DNA from: Bacillota bacterium
Lineage (GTDB): Bacteria; Bacillota; Clostridia; Lachnospirales; Lachnospiraceae
DNA length: 6,127 nucleotides
NCBI GenBank assembly: GCA_023424235.1
Contig: JAFAEB010000349.1
Span: 1 to 6,127, forward strand
Direction: 5' to 3'
This document shows, piece after piece, positions 1-6,127 of the stretch. The notes beneath the pieces were generated by a model, which saw only the letters and a list, made by a program, of their open reading frames with translations, had not been told where the DNA came from and ran no database searches. Numbering within the stretch: position 1 is the stretch's first letter; each line of letters starts with the position of its first letter. The position numbers were made by a program, and so were the translations under genes.

Positions 1-241
1 GTCTATAAATATCCTTATCCATATCAGTAAGATTCCTTCCATCATAATACACTTCACCAGATAAGGGTTTATCTAATCCTGCAATAATCGATAAAAGTGT
101 GGATTTCCCACTACCAGAAGGGCCTACAATGGAGTAGCTTTTTCCTAACTCAAAGTCTATTGATACATCATTTAATGCATTAATAACTTGATACTTTGTT
201 TTATATTGATAATGAATATTTTTAAGCTCTAATATTGCCAT
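1..241 (-). CDS. ABC transporter ATP-binding protein, LolD/MacB type (N-terminal part only)
   Basis: This is the first 80 codons of an ABC ATPase; the gene runs off the left edge. The translation begins MAILELKNIHYQYKTKYQVI. A textbook Walker A motif, GPSGSGKST, lies at residues 40-48, followed by LLSIIAGLDKPLSGEVYYDG, the usual sequence after the P-loop in this family. The Q-loop, signature, Walker B and H-loop are outside the window, so completeness cannot be judged. LolD/MacB-type ATPases are cytoplasmic and act as a dimer driving FtsX-fold permeases. The two genes upstream on the same strand are exactly such permeases, so this is very probably their motor. The start is supported by AAAGGAG at 255-249, 7 bases before the ATG. 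That site overlaps the last two sense codons and the first stop-codon base of the permease ahead, and only 4 bases separate that stop from this ATG, which suggests translational coupling. The substrate is unknown. Confidence 0.95.
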   Translation of the reverse strand, partial: MAILELKNIHYQYKTKYQVINALNDVSIDFELGKSYSIVGPSGSGKSTLLSIIAGLDKPLSGEVYYDGRNLTDMDKDIYR

Positions 242-245
242 AAGA

Positions 246-1490
246 TTACTCCTTTACTATTAGTGAATCAAACACACCTCTACTACATATTGCAAATGTA
301 AATAATCCATTACTCATTATATTTATACCTGCATATAACATTAGATAAGGAAGAAGCTGTTCCATAATTCCAACTCTTAATAGCTTTCCTATCATTAGGA
401 CGATAGAAATACCTAGAGACATAAGAAGGCTATACTCAATTACATTCATTAACACAATTCGGTAGGATTTTGTACCCATAGATCGTAAAATTCCCATTTC
501 TCTTCTATTCCCACTTATGATAAGAATAGGGAGAATCCCCCCAACGATATATATGGTTATAAAAATGGGAGTTTGTAATTTTATTAAAAGTTTAACTCCA
601 TCCTTTAATGGAGCGATACTTTGAAGAAAGGGACCATCGTTTATATTTAGTGCTAAACCAGCCATCTTTGGTTCTGATACTTTATGCTTATCTCTTACAA
701 AGTCTGTTTTACTTATGTAGGTAAGAAATTCTTCATAACGCTTTGTATCTTTTAATGAAAAATTGAAGTAGGAATAATACTCATGATTATGAGTTGATGC
801 TGAAGGATCAAAAAAATACATTTTATCAAAATTCTTCTTTAAGGTATCTAATGGCATAATAATATCCTTAGGCTGAAAATCATAAAACAACTCCTTCAGC
901 TTTACTTTATAGGTACCTGCAATGAATAAATCGTAACCCTTCTGGTTATCAATATCGTCAAAATTATAGCTTGCACTAATAGTAATTTTATCACCATAGG
1001 TAAGATTATATTCTTCGAATAAGCTTTCATCAATGATACAGTATGGTTCATCTCCATAAAATATATCTTCTGTATAGCCTATTCCATATGTAATAGCTAT
1101 TAAGCCATTTACTAGAGGAGCAAAACCCTCAACATCATTAACCCCATACATATATGACATAGTATTAAGTGATGCACTAATCCCCAAAAATGGATTTAGA
1201 TAATAAACCATTTCTTGCATACCTAATTTGATATCCTTAATGAAATCACGACCCTGCATATCATCCACTATATAGAAAGGGATTTCTAGTTTTTCTTTTC
1301 GATTTTCCCTACTAATCACACTACATTCTATCACCATATTTTCATAAAGCTCATTAATTCTATTGTTATATGTATCTAAGATATAAAGATATATAAATAA
1401 TAATGAGCTTAAAAGCATAGGTAGTATTATTAAATAGATACTTTTTGATTTATTGCGTATTACATGTTTTAAAACATATGAAAGAATCAT
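246..1490 (-). CDS. FtsX/MacB-fold ABC transporter permease (414 aa)
   Basis: This complete gene encodes the smaller of two different permease subunits. The layout is the FtsX/MacB type. One N-terminal membrane helix lies at about residues 17-38. An extracellular MacB-core-like domain spans about 39-306. The C-terminal membrane part has helices near 307-327 and 346-368 and a weaker one near 378-402. The cytoplasmic loop NRREMGILRSMGTKSYRI (328-345) is the conserved FtsX-domain signature that contacts the ATPase. The segment around YGDEPYCIIDESLFEEYNLT (145-164) with GDKITI after it resembles the MacB-core pattern of a named residue set followed by a G-D-K-I strand. Family members couple ATP hydrolysis to movement of the external domains. 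The start is preceded by TAGGTGG, 3 bases from the ATG, a rather short spacing. No other start fits better, because MILSYVLKHVIRNK is a typical N-terminus. It follows the 582-aa permease by 60 bases with no hairpin between, and precedes the ATPase by 4 bases. The substrate is unknown. Confidence 0.93.
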   Translation of the reverse strand: MILSYVLKHVIRNKSKSIYLIILPMLLSSLLFIYLYILDTYNNRINELYENMVIECSVISRENRKEKLEIPFYIVDDMQGRDFIKDIKLGMQEMVYYLNPFLGISASLNTMSYMYGVNDVEGFAPLVNGLIAITYGIGYTEDIFYGDEPYCIIDESLFEEYNLTYGDKITISASYNFDDIDNQKGYDLFIAGTYKVKLKELFYDFQPKDIIMPLDTLKKNFDKMYFFDPSASTHNHEYYSYFNFSLKDTKRYEEFLTYISKTDFVRDKHKVSEPKMAGLALNINDGPFLQSIAPLKDGVKLLIKLQTPIFITIYIVGGILPILIISGNRREMGILRSMGTKSYRIVLMNVIEYSLLMSLGISIVLMIGKLLRVGIMEQLLPYLMLYAGINIMSNGLFTFAICSRGVFDSLIVKE

Positions 1491-1550
1491 ATTCCACCTA
1501 CTTATTCTTTATTGGCTTACTTTATCTTAACTAAATACTTAATTTATACT

Positions 1551-3299
1551 TTATCTATATTTTTTATTACTTAATAGCTTAAGAAGTGATTTCTTGTTTA
1601 TAATACCTATTAATATATAAGTAGATATCATTAACAATATTATTAGCCCACAGGAAATCACAATCTTCAGTACATAGTCTACCTCTCCATTAAAGGTATA
1701 GGAGGAATTTTTAAGGATTAATTTTAAACTATCACTGCTTGCAATCGTATTGTTATATAGCTTTGTAAATGTATCTTTTATCGTTAACATACTTATCACA
1801 TTACTAAATAAAATACTTACTGTTCCTATTATGCATATTTCTGTCATAATCTTTCTAGTAACTTTACTTTTAGGTGTTCCAAGAAGTCGAAGTATCATAA
1901 TCTCTTTAGCTCTACGGAGAACATATACATAGCTTATAAATATGACAATTAGAATAAGGGCTAGTATTGAAAAGAGCAAATTTGTAATATGGGAATCTTT
2001 AATTGATATAAACATATCCTGAAGCATAGCAAATCCATTATCTAATACATAAACTTCATAATCCACACTAGAAAGTGTTTCCACTTCTTCTTTGAATGCA
2101 TTGACATATTTTGCACTTTTTAGCTTATATGTAACTAGATAAGGGGCAGAAAAAAGGTGAATTTTATTTTCATATTGATTATCATCAAAGGGAAAGACCT
2201 CTGGCGGGAAAAAGATTGTATTATCATCATAATTGTATGGATTGGATAAATCTTTATCTAAGTTATTGTAGATACCTATAATCTCATACTTCTCACTATC
2301 TGTTAGAATAAAGTCATTATAATAGCTTCTTACAATAGGTTTGGGCTTTCCATCCATAGATGCAAAACCATTATGAAAACTAATATTAATTTTATCTCCT
2401 AGCTTTAATTCATTTTCCCTAGCTAAATTTCTACTAATAATACATATTTTACTTTCATCATTTTGATCCTTCTCGTTAAAATCTCTTCCTTCAGAAAGAA
2501 ACATCTTATTATTATAAAAAGGAAAATTCATATACAGACTAGACGTATATATAGCTGTAAAACCATGACGGTTGATATGATTGTACTCTAACATTTGGGA
2601 TAAAAATATACCTTCACTTGATGCTAAGTAGCTTTCTAAATGATTTAGGTTAATAAAGTCACTAAGCTCAGTCACATACATGTTAGTTCCAGTTGTAGGT
2701 TGTAATAGGCACAGATAGCTCTGCTCTTTTTCAATCCTGTTATCCGTATTTTTAAGTACTTCAAACATCATATTCGATACTTTAATTTTAGTATCCTTAC
2801 CTATCATTTTTTCAGGTTCAAATCGATTCTTTGTTATATGAAAATCAAGAATATAATTATCGCTACTCTTAATTATTTCTCTTACAGTCCCTTCAACACA
2901 AGATAACTTCGGATTAAATTCGTTAATTCTACTATATTCTCTAATATTAACTTGATTAATATCAGGAAGGTAAGCGCTTAACATAATTCGTATATCCGTT
3001 TTCTCTATATAATCAGAATTAAGGATTGTAGCTATTGTATTATCATAAACTGTTGAAAAATTAGCATAGTCAGGACTATAGAAGCTATAAAAACTATCTA
3101 AATAATTCGGAGAATCTTTTTTGTGACGAATTGTTCCAAGTGCTGTAAAATGACCTGCTGCCTTATCTACCTCATCACTCATCTTTTCATAGATAGCTAC
3201 TTCTGTTAATACAAAGTAGCACGTTGATGTTAATAAAAGAATACTTAATATTGTAAGAATTGGCATTCGAATAAGTTTAATAAAGCTTTTGTTCAACAT
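1551..3299 (-). CDS. FtsX/MacB-fold ABC transporter permease with enlarged extracellular domain (582 aa)
   Basis: This is the first gene of the ABC operon and the larger permease subunit. A membrane helix at about residues 12-32 is followed by a very long extracellular region (about 33-437). Three C-terminal helices follow, at about 438-460, 484-505 and 543-567. The FtsX-domain cytoplasmic loop RRAKEIMILRLLGTPKSKV is at 462-480. A MacB-core segment is clear at 270-306: EGRDFNEKDQ, ICIISRNLARENEL, then LGDKINISF. The ectodomain, about 405 residues, is much longer than the roughly 270 of its partner. It carries extra sequence before the recognisable core, including a beta-rich stretch at 134-174 (VEGTVREI...IKV). 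It is unlike its neighbour in sequence, so the complex is probably a heterodimer. The ATG is preceded by AAAGGGGAG with 6 bases between, at the tip of a possible hairpin. It is not BceB, which has ten helices. The function could be export or signalling at the cell surface; the substrate is not identifiable. Confidence 0.93.
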   Translation of the reverse strand: MLNKSFIKLIRMPILTILSILLLTSTCYFVLTEVAIYEKMSDEVDKAAGHFTALGTIRHKKDSPNYLDSFYSFYSPDYANFSTVYDNTIATILNSDYIEKTDIRIMLSAYLPDINQVNIREYSRINEFNPKLSCVEGTVREIIKSSDNYILDFHITKNRFEPEKMIGKDTKIKVSNMMFEVLKNTDNRIEKEQSYLCLLQPTTGTNMYVTELSDFINLNHLESYLASSEGIFLSQMLEYNHINRHGFTAIYTSSLYMNFPFYNNKMFLSEGRDFNEKDQNDESKICIISRNLARENELKLGDKINISFHNGFASMDGKPKPIVRSYYNDFILTDSEKYEIIGIYNNLDKDLSNPYNYDDNTIFFPPEVFPFDDNQYENKIHLFSAPYLVTYKLKSAKYVNAFKEEVETLSSVDYEVYVLDNGFAMLQDMFISIKDSHITNLLFSILALILIVIFISYVYVLRRAKEIMILRLLGTPKSKVTRKIMTEICIIGTVSILFSNVISMLTIKDTFTKLYNNTIASSDSLKLILKNSSYTFNGEVDYVLKIVISCGLIILLMISTYILIGIINKKSLLKLLSNKKYR

Positions 3300-3322
3300 A
3301 ATTAACTCCCCTTTGTTAATTA
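3299..3322 (-). promoter_or_regulatory. Ribosome binding site presented in a hairpin loop before the 582-aa permease
   Basis: Read on the minus strand, TAATTAAC (3322-3315) and GTTAATTA (3306-3299) are perfect 8-base complements. The 8 bases between them are AAAGGGGA, the core of the Shine-Dalgarno sequence. The right arm includes the A of the start codon. The stem has one G-C pair, so it would be weak. It is seen directly as an inverted repeat; a role in translation control is inference. Confidence 0.4.
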
Positions 3323-3357
3323 AAATTAATAGTTATCTATAATCACTCCCCTCTTAT

Positions 3358-3386
3358 AGCCTACATATTAATTACAGTATTGTCAA
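3358..3386 (-). promoter_or_regulatory. Candidate sigma-A promoter of the ABC operon
   Basis: On the minus strand TTGACA (3386-3381) is a perfect -35 hexamer. Exactly 17 bases later is TAGGCT (3363-3358), only three of six matches to TATAAT, but these include the first T, the A after it and the final T, the most important positions. Transcription would start near 3351, giving a leader of about 50 bases before the ATG at 3299. An 11-base palindrome, TATTGACAATA (3388-3378), covers the -35 box and could be an operator. A better -10-like TATAAG (3358-3353) is 22 bases from TTGACA, too far to pair with it. Confidence 0.5.
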
Positions 3387-3424
3387 TATTTATATTTCCT
3401 TTTTTTACAAATTTTTAATATCCT

Positions 3425-3485
3425 AAAAAGCTCTAGCTTTAGTAATATACCTCAAGGGATAGTTATACTTAAGCTAGAGCTTTTT
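3425..3485 (-). terminator. Large hairpin, probable rho-independent terminator after the MFS gene
   Basis: AAAAAGCTCTAGCTT (3425-3439) and AAGCTAGAGCTTTTT (3471-3485) are perfect 15-base complements. Read on the minus strand, the A-rich arm comes first and the stem ends in TTTTT, as in an intrinsic terminator. It starts 63 bases after the MFS stop codon and ends before the ABC promoter candidate, which is where a terminator belongs. The 31-base loop is unusually long, but four further pairs (3441-3444 with 3466-3469) and a small CC-TCAA-GG tip would shorten it. The stem is symmetrical, so it could terminate in both directions, though no plus-strand gene is seen here. A shorter hairpin (GTAGG-TTTA-CCTAC, 3509-3496) lies between it and the MFS stop, followed after four A by TTTTTT, and might assist. 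Confidence 0.7.
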
Positions 3486-3547
3486 AAAAAATTTTGTAGG
3501 TAAACCTACTATCATAATACAGAATCTTAACAATTACAGTTCAAAAT

Positions 3548-4804
3548 TTACAACTGCTGATTATAAATAATACTTACATGTTTCTTATTCGGTATCATGA
3601 TAAGTAGAGCTGCAAGTGCATTAAACAAACTAAATCCAAACATTATGTAAGGTATATAGATAAACTCACCCATAATACCCGCAATTAACTGGCCAATCAT
3701 CTGCCCTAAGGTTGTTATCATCATAAATAGGCCGTTAAAGCGTCCCCTCTTTAATGTGTCAACATAGCTTTGAGTACCTGAGGTTCTGATATTATAAGAG
3801 GTTACACTTAACATTCCGTATATCACATAACAAGCAAGCATAGCAGGATAGCCCATAAACAATAAGAGACCATCAATAGTAGCTACTGTACAATACACCA
3901 CTACAGCAATTCGAAACTTTAAATGGGTTGGATATTTGAATCGATAATGAAGTGCTCCACCAATCATTCTACCTGCTGTGTTACAAGCCATTAAAACAGA
4001 ATATTGTGAGACGTCAAAATTCGGACTTGATTCAAAAAAAGGTAGTAATAAGGTTCCACCCACTCCTAGTAGCATAGTAGATACAAAGAAGTATGATGTA
4101 ATACTTCTTAATCCCTTTTCATCTTTTAGGTATTTTACACCCTCCATAAAATCCTTTTTAAATGTGAGAAGCTTCTCTTTATTGGTAACATTCTTACTTT
4201 CATTAATATTCTTTAAATGTGCTTCCTCAGAATGAATTAAGCGTTCAATTGCTTGGGTTAGAAAAAAGGTTACAGCATTGAATAAAAACAAAGGTGCAAC
4301 ACCTATATACTTATAGGCAACCCCTGCAATTGGAACCATAATGGTATTGGCAATCGGATATAGTAAGGAGCTTATAGAATAAGCCTTTGAAAAATTCCCT
4401 TCACTTATTAATTCAGGATAATAGCTTTGGTAGGCTACCTGGTAAAAACTATCTAGTACTCCAAGAGTAATCCCAAATACTAAGAAAAATCCATAGCTAT
4501 AAATATCTAGGTATGTAATCACAGTTAAAAGACTAAATAAAAACCCATAGATTAAGTCAATATTAACTATGATTTTCTTTCTAGAGCTTCGATCCACATA
4601 GGGACCTACAAGCATAGGTATAAATATTCTAGGTATGGTAGTCAGTATATTATATAAAGAAAATAATAAGGTGGAGTTGGTTTGTGAAAACACCACTAAA
4701 CTTATGGCAAAATTACTTATGGCATTTCCCATAAAGGAGATAAGTGTTCCTATTGTTATAATGGAGAAATTTTTCGTCCATAATTTATGTCTAACTTGTT
4801 CCAT
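3548..4804 (-). CDS. Major facilitator superfamily efflux transporter (418 aa)
   Basis: This is a complete polytopic membrane protein with about twelve hydrophobic segments. Six lie before residue 190 and six after residue 237, separated by a charged cytoplasmic loop (about 191-236, rich in K and E). This is the classic MFS two-bundle plan at the usual length. The loop between helices 2 and 3 reads GPYVDRSSRKK (67-77), the MFS motif A form G-x-x-x-D-R-x-x-R-K-K. The overall look resembles the MFS_3/DHA3 group, which includes macrolide efflux and siderophore exporters, all proton-driven exporters in the cytoplasmic membrane. The real substrate cannot be read from sequence. The ATG has AAAGGGG (4821-4815) 10 bases upstream, slightly long spacing but the only good site. 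The N-terminus MEQVRHKLWTKNFSIITIGT is typical, with a short basic lead into helix 1. It appears to be transcribed alone, between hairpins on both sides, and no regulator gene is adjacent. I could not recognise a confident promoter for it. Confidence 0.92.
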   Translation of the reverse strand: MEQVRHKLWTKNFSIITIGTLISFMGNAISNFAISLVVFSQTNSTLLFSLYNILTTIPRIFIPMLVGPYVDRSSRKKIIVNIDLIYGFLFSLLTVITYLDIYSYGFFLVFGITLGVLDSFYQVAYQSYYPELISEGNFSKAYSISSLLYPIANTIMVPIAGVAYKYIGVAPLFLFNAVTFFLTQAIERLIHSEEAHLKNINESKNVTNKEKLLTFKKDFMEGVKYLKDEKGLRSITSYFFVSTMLLGVGGTLLLPFFESSPNFDVSQYSVLMACNTAGRMIGGALHYRFKYPTHLKFRIAVVVYCTVATIDGLLLFMGYPAMLACYVIYGMLSVTSYNIRTSGTQSYVDTLKRGRFNGLFMMITTLGQMIGQLIAGIMGEFIYIPYIMFGFSLFNALAALLIMIPNKKHVSIIYNQQL

Positions 4805-4810
4805 TTTAAT

Positions 4811-4826
4811 TGTGCCCCTTTACACA
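4811..4826 (-). promoter_or_regulatory. Ribosome binding site of the MFS gene within a small inverted repeat
   Basis: On the minus strand TGTG (4826-4823) and CACA (4814-4811) flank the 8 bases TAAAGGGG, so the Shine-Dalgarno core again falls in an 8-base loop. After one mismatch, two more A-T pairs could extend the stem. This site decides the start at 4804. The four-base stem alone is weak and could be chance. Confidence 0.3.
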
Positions 4827-4870
4827 TTTCGCAATTGTTATTTATTTTTTATTGAAAGTCCTAAACCATA

Positions 4871-4910
4871 GATATCTTAAAGATAAATTAATTTTAGGCC
4901 TAAAGATATC
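4871..4910 (-). other. AT-rich stem-loop in the leader region of the MFS gene
   Basis: GATATCTT (4871-4878) and AAGATATC (4903-4910) are perfect 8-base complements around a 24-base loop. The loop holds further self-complementary pieces: TTAGGCCTAA, and TATCTTAAAGATA, which uses part of the left arm. The right arm shares base 4910 with the adjacent GC-richer hairpin, so the two stems stand back to back. It lies 67 bases before the MFS start. It could be a transcribed leader structure or simply AT-rich spacer; no known riboswitch pattern was recognised. Confidence 0.35.
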
Positions 4911-4939
4911 CCTGCGAAAAGTAAAAGCTTTTCACAGGG
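4910..4939 (-). terminator. Hairpin after pepF, probable weak terminator
   Basis: CCCTGCGAAAAG (4910-4921) pairs with CTTTTCACAGGG (4928-4939) over 12 positions with one exception. In the minus-strand RNA that exception becomes a U-G wobble, so the stem is continuous in the transcript from pepF and is stronger in that direction. The loop is 6 bases. It begins 28 bases after the pepF stop codon, the expected place. What follows on the minus strand is ATATCTTTAGG, a poor T-run, so termination may be incomplete and some read-through into the MFS gene is possible. Confidence 0.6.
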
Positions 4940-4967
4940 AATTGTTATATTAGTTATATCGATATGA

Positions 4968-6127
4968 TTAAGATAAAAGACTATCTAACTCATCAATTAA
5001 TCGACCAAATACTTGTAATGCACTGTCAATTGGTTCTGCAGTTGTCATGTCCACACCAGCATCTTTTAGTAATTCCACTGGAGGTTTTGTGCATCCACTG
5101 CTTAAGAATTTTAAGTAATTGTCTACTTCTTCTTTGCCACCATGTAATAATTTCTTAGAGATAGATACAGATGCTGCAAAGCTAGTAGCATATTGATATA
5201 CATAAAAATTCATATAGAAATGAGGGATTCTAGCCCATTCAATAGCAATTTCCTCATCCACAGTGATATCTTCACCAAAGTATTGTACATTTAAATCATA
5301 GTACAATTTACTTAGTTTTTCAGCTGTTAATGGTACTCCTGCTTCTGCCATTTCATGTGTTTTCATTTCAAATTCTGCAAACATGGTTTGTCTATATAGT
5401 GTAGTACGGAATTGCTCTAAGAAATAGTTGATTAAATATGCTCTTTGATATTTATCCGTTGTTCTCTCAAGTAAATACTCCATTAACAATGCTTCATTAC
5501 AAGTAGATGCAACTTCTGCAACGAAGATCTTATAACCACTGTCTACAAATATTTGATTTTTAGAAGATAGGTAGGAATGCATTGCATGACCCATCTCATG
5601 TGCTAAGGTAAATTCATTATCTAATGTTCCTTGATAATTCATTAGAACAAAAGGGTGTGTACTGTAATTACCAGCATTATATGCACCACTTACCTTACCT
5701 TCATTTTCATAAACATCAATCCAACGGCTTGTAAATGCTTCTTTTAATACTGCTTGGTATTCCTCACCAAGAGGTGCCATGGCTTCATATACTGTATTTT
5801 TTGCTTCATCAAATGGTATGGATACATCGGCATCTTTTACGATTGGCATATATACATCATACATATGAAGCTCATCCATATTTAATAATTTCTTACGTAG
5901 GCTGATATATTTATGCATATAATGCATATTCTTGTGAACAGAATTAATTAGGTTATGATATACCTGGATTGGTACATTATTTCCATCTACTGCTGCCTCT
6001 AGAGTGGAATTATACTTTCTTGCTCTAGCATTAAATATTCTAGCATTTACATTACCTTCATATAAGGTTGCAAAGGTGTTTTTATATTTTTCTAAGTTAT
6101 TGTAGAATGCCTTAAAGGTCTCTCTTC
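4968..6127 (-). CDS. pepF: Oligoendopeptidase F, M3 family zinc metallopeptidase (C-terminal 385 residues)
   Basis: The reading frame is open to the right edge of the window, so the gene is partial at its 5' end. Family members are about 600 residues, so roughly the first 200 are missing. The visible part starts with RETFKAFYNNLEKYKN and continues through ARKYNSTLEAAVDGNNVP, a typical PepF middle region. The catalytic zinc site is HEMGH, encoded at 5600-5586, within FTLAHEMGHAMHSYLSSKNQ. The third zinc ligand is the Glu in FVAEVAST, 24 residues after the second His. A methionine codon at 5927 is internal and is not the start, because conserved family sequence continues upstream of it. PepF enzymes are cytoplasmic and cut short peptides, usually in peptide turnover; no signal peptide can be assessed here. 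The C-terminus (IDSALQVFGRLIDELDSLLS) looks complete. Nothing links it functionally to the transporter genes downstream. Confidence 0.96.
   Translation of the reverse strand, partial: RETFKAFYNNLEKYKNTFATLYEGNVNARIFNARARKYNSTLEAAVDGNNVPIQVYHNLINSVHKNMHYMHKYISLRKKLLNMDELHMYDVYMPIVKDADVSIPFDEAKNTVYEAMAPLGEEYQAVLKEAFTSRWIDVYENEGKVSGAYNAGNYSTHPFVLMNYQGTLDNEFTLAHEMGHAMHSYLSSKNQIFVDSGYKIFVAEVASTCNEALLMEYLLERTTDKYQRAYLINYFLEQFRTTLYRQTMFAEFEMKTHEMAEAGVPLTAEKLSKLYYDLNVQYFGEDITVDEEIAIEWARIPHFYMNFYVYQYATSFAASVSISKKLLHGGKEEVDNYLKFLSSGCTKPPVELLKDAGVDMTTAEPIDSALQVFGRLIDELDSLLS

Noticed and set aside
1491..1550. A possible internal promoter or terminator between the two permease genes
   Set aside because: The 60 bases hold only the ribosome site TAGGTGG; I see no hairpin and no convincing -35/-10 pair.
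1750..1932. A 60-codon plus-strand open frame inside the 582-aa permease gene
   Set aside because: It lies antisense to the FtsX signature region of a clear gene, resembles no known family and is explained as a shadow frame.
246..3299. A BceAB-type bacitracin resistance and sensing module
   Set aside because: BceB permeases have ten membrane helices in one chain and are paired with a two-component system; here there are two four-helix permeases and no sensor kinase or response regulator in view.
3496..3509. GTAGG-TTTA-CCTAC mini-hairpin as a separate terminator
   Set aside because: The stem is only 5 bp and its T-run begins four bases after the stem; the adjacent 15-bp hairpin is the better terminator.
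3978..4235. An 85-codon plus-strand open frame inside the MFS gene
   Set aside because: It is antisense to the central loop and helices 7-8 of a well-supported transporter and has no recognisable protein character.
4635..4871. A 78-codon plus-strand open frame over the MFS start and its upstream region
   Set aside because: Most of it is antisense to helices 1-2 of the MFS protein, where hydrophobic codons on one strand often leave the other strand open; no family is recognisable.
4964..5158. A 64-codon plus-strand open frame at the end of pepF
   Set aside because: It is antisense to conserved C-terminal pepF sequence and has a low-complexity L/H/Q-rich translation typical of a shadow frame.
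5925..5927. The ATG at 5927 as the start of pepF
   Set aside because: The same frame continues without a stop to the window edge and encodes conserved PepF sequence, so the methionine is internal.

Overview
The window is AT-rich (by eye roughly one third G+C) and every credible gene lies on the minus strand. Shine-Dalgarno sequences are strong (AAAGGAG, AAAGGGG), and the gene families and low G+C fit a Firmicute, most likely a clostridial or Lachnospiraceae-type anaerobe. That placement is inferred from style and protein flavour and has not been checked against any database.

Layout in transcription order, from right to left. (1) Positions 6127-4968 hold the C-terminal two thirds of an M3-family oligoendopeptidase F, a cytosolic zinc peptidase; its start is outside the window. 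(2) Positions 4967-4805 are a 163-base spacer with two abutting hairpins, the first probably the pepF terminator. (3) Positions 4804-3548 are a complete 12-helix major facilitator transporter of the drug/siderophore-exporter type (418 aa), substrate unknown. (4) Positions 3547-3300 are a spacer with a 61-base hairpin that has a perfect 15-bp stem, probably the MFS terminator. After it comes a TTGACA promoter candidate and a leader whose Shine-Dalgarno sequence lies in a hairpin loop. (5) Positions 3299-1 carry an ABC transporter operon: a 582-aa FtsX/MacB-fold permease, a different 414-aa FtsX/MacB-fold permease, and a LolD/MacB-type ATPase whose first 80 codons are in the window.

The three ABC genes look like one transcript. 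There is a 60-base gap between the two permeases. The ATPase starts 4 bases after the second permease stops, and its ribosome binding site overlaps that permease's last codons. The two permeases would form a heterodimer of about eight transmembrane helices with large, unequal extracellular domains, driven by one ATPase. This is the mechanotransmission (type VII) ABC architecture, which acts on lipids, peptides or extracellular partners rather than moving a solute through a pore. No two-component system, regulator, adaptor protein or substrate gene is visible, so the function stays open.

I found no RNA gene, insertion sequence, CRISPR array or phage feature. I do not see a clearly new system. 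The most interesting items are the strongly asymmetric two-permease ABC exporter and the structured intergenic regions, including two gene starts with AAAGGGG in an 8-base hairpin loop.
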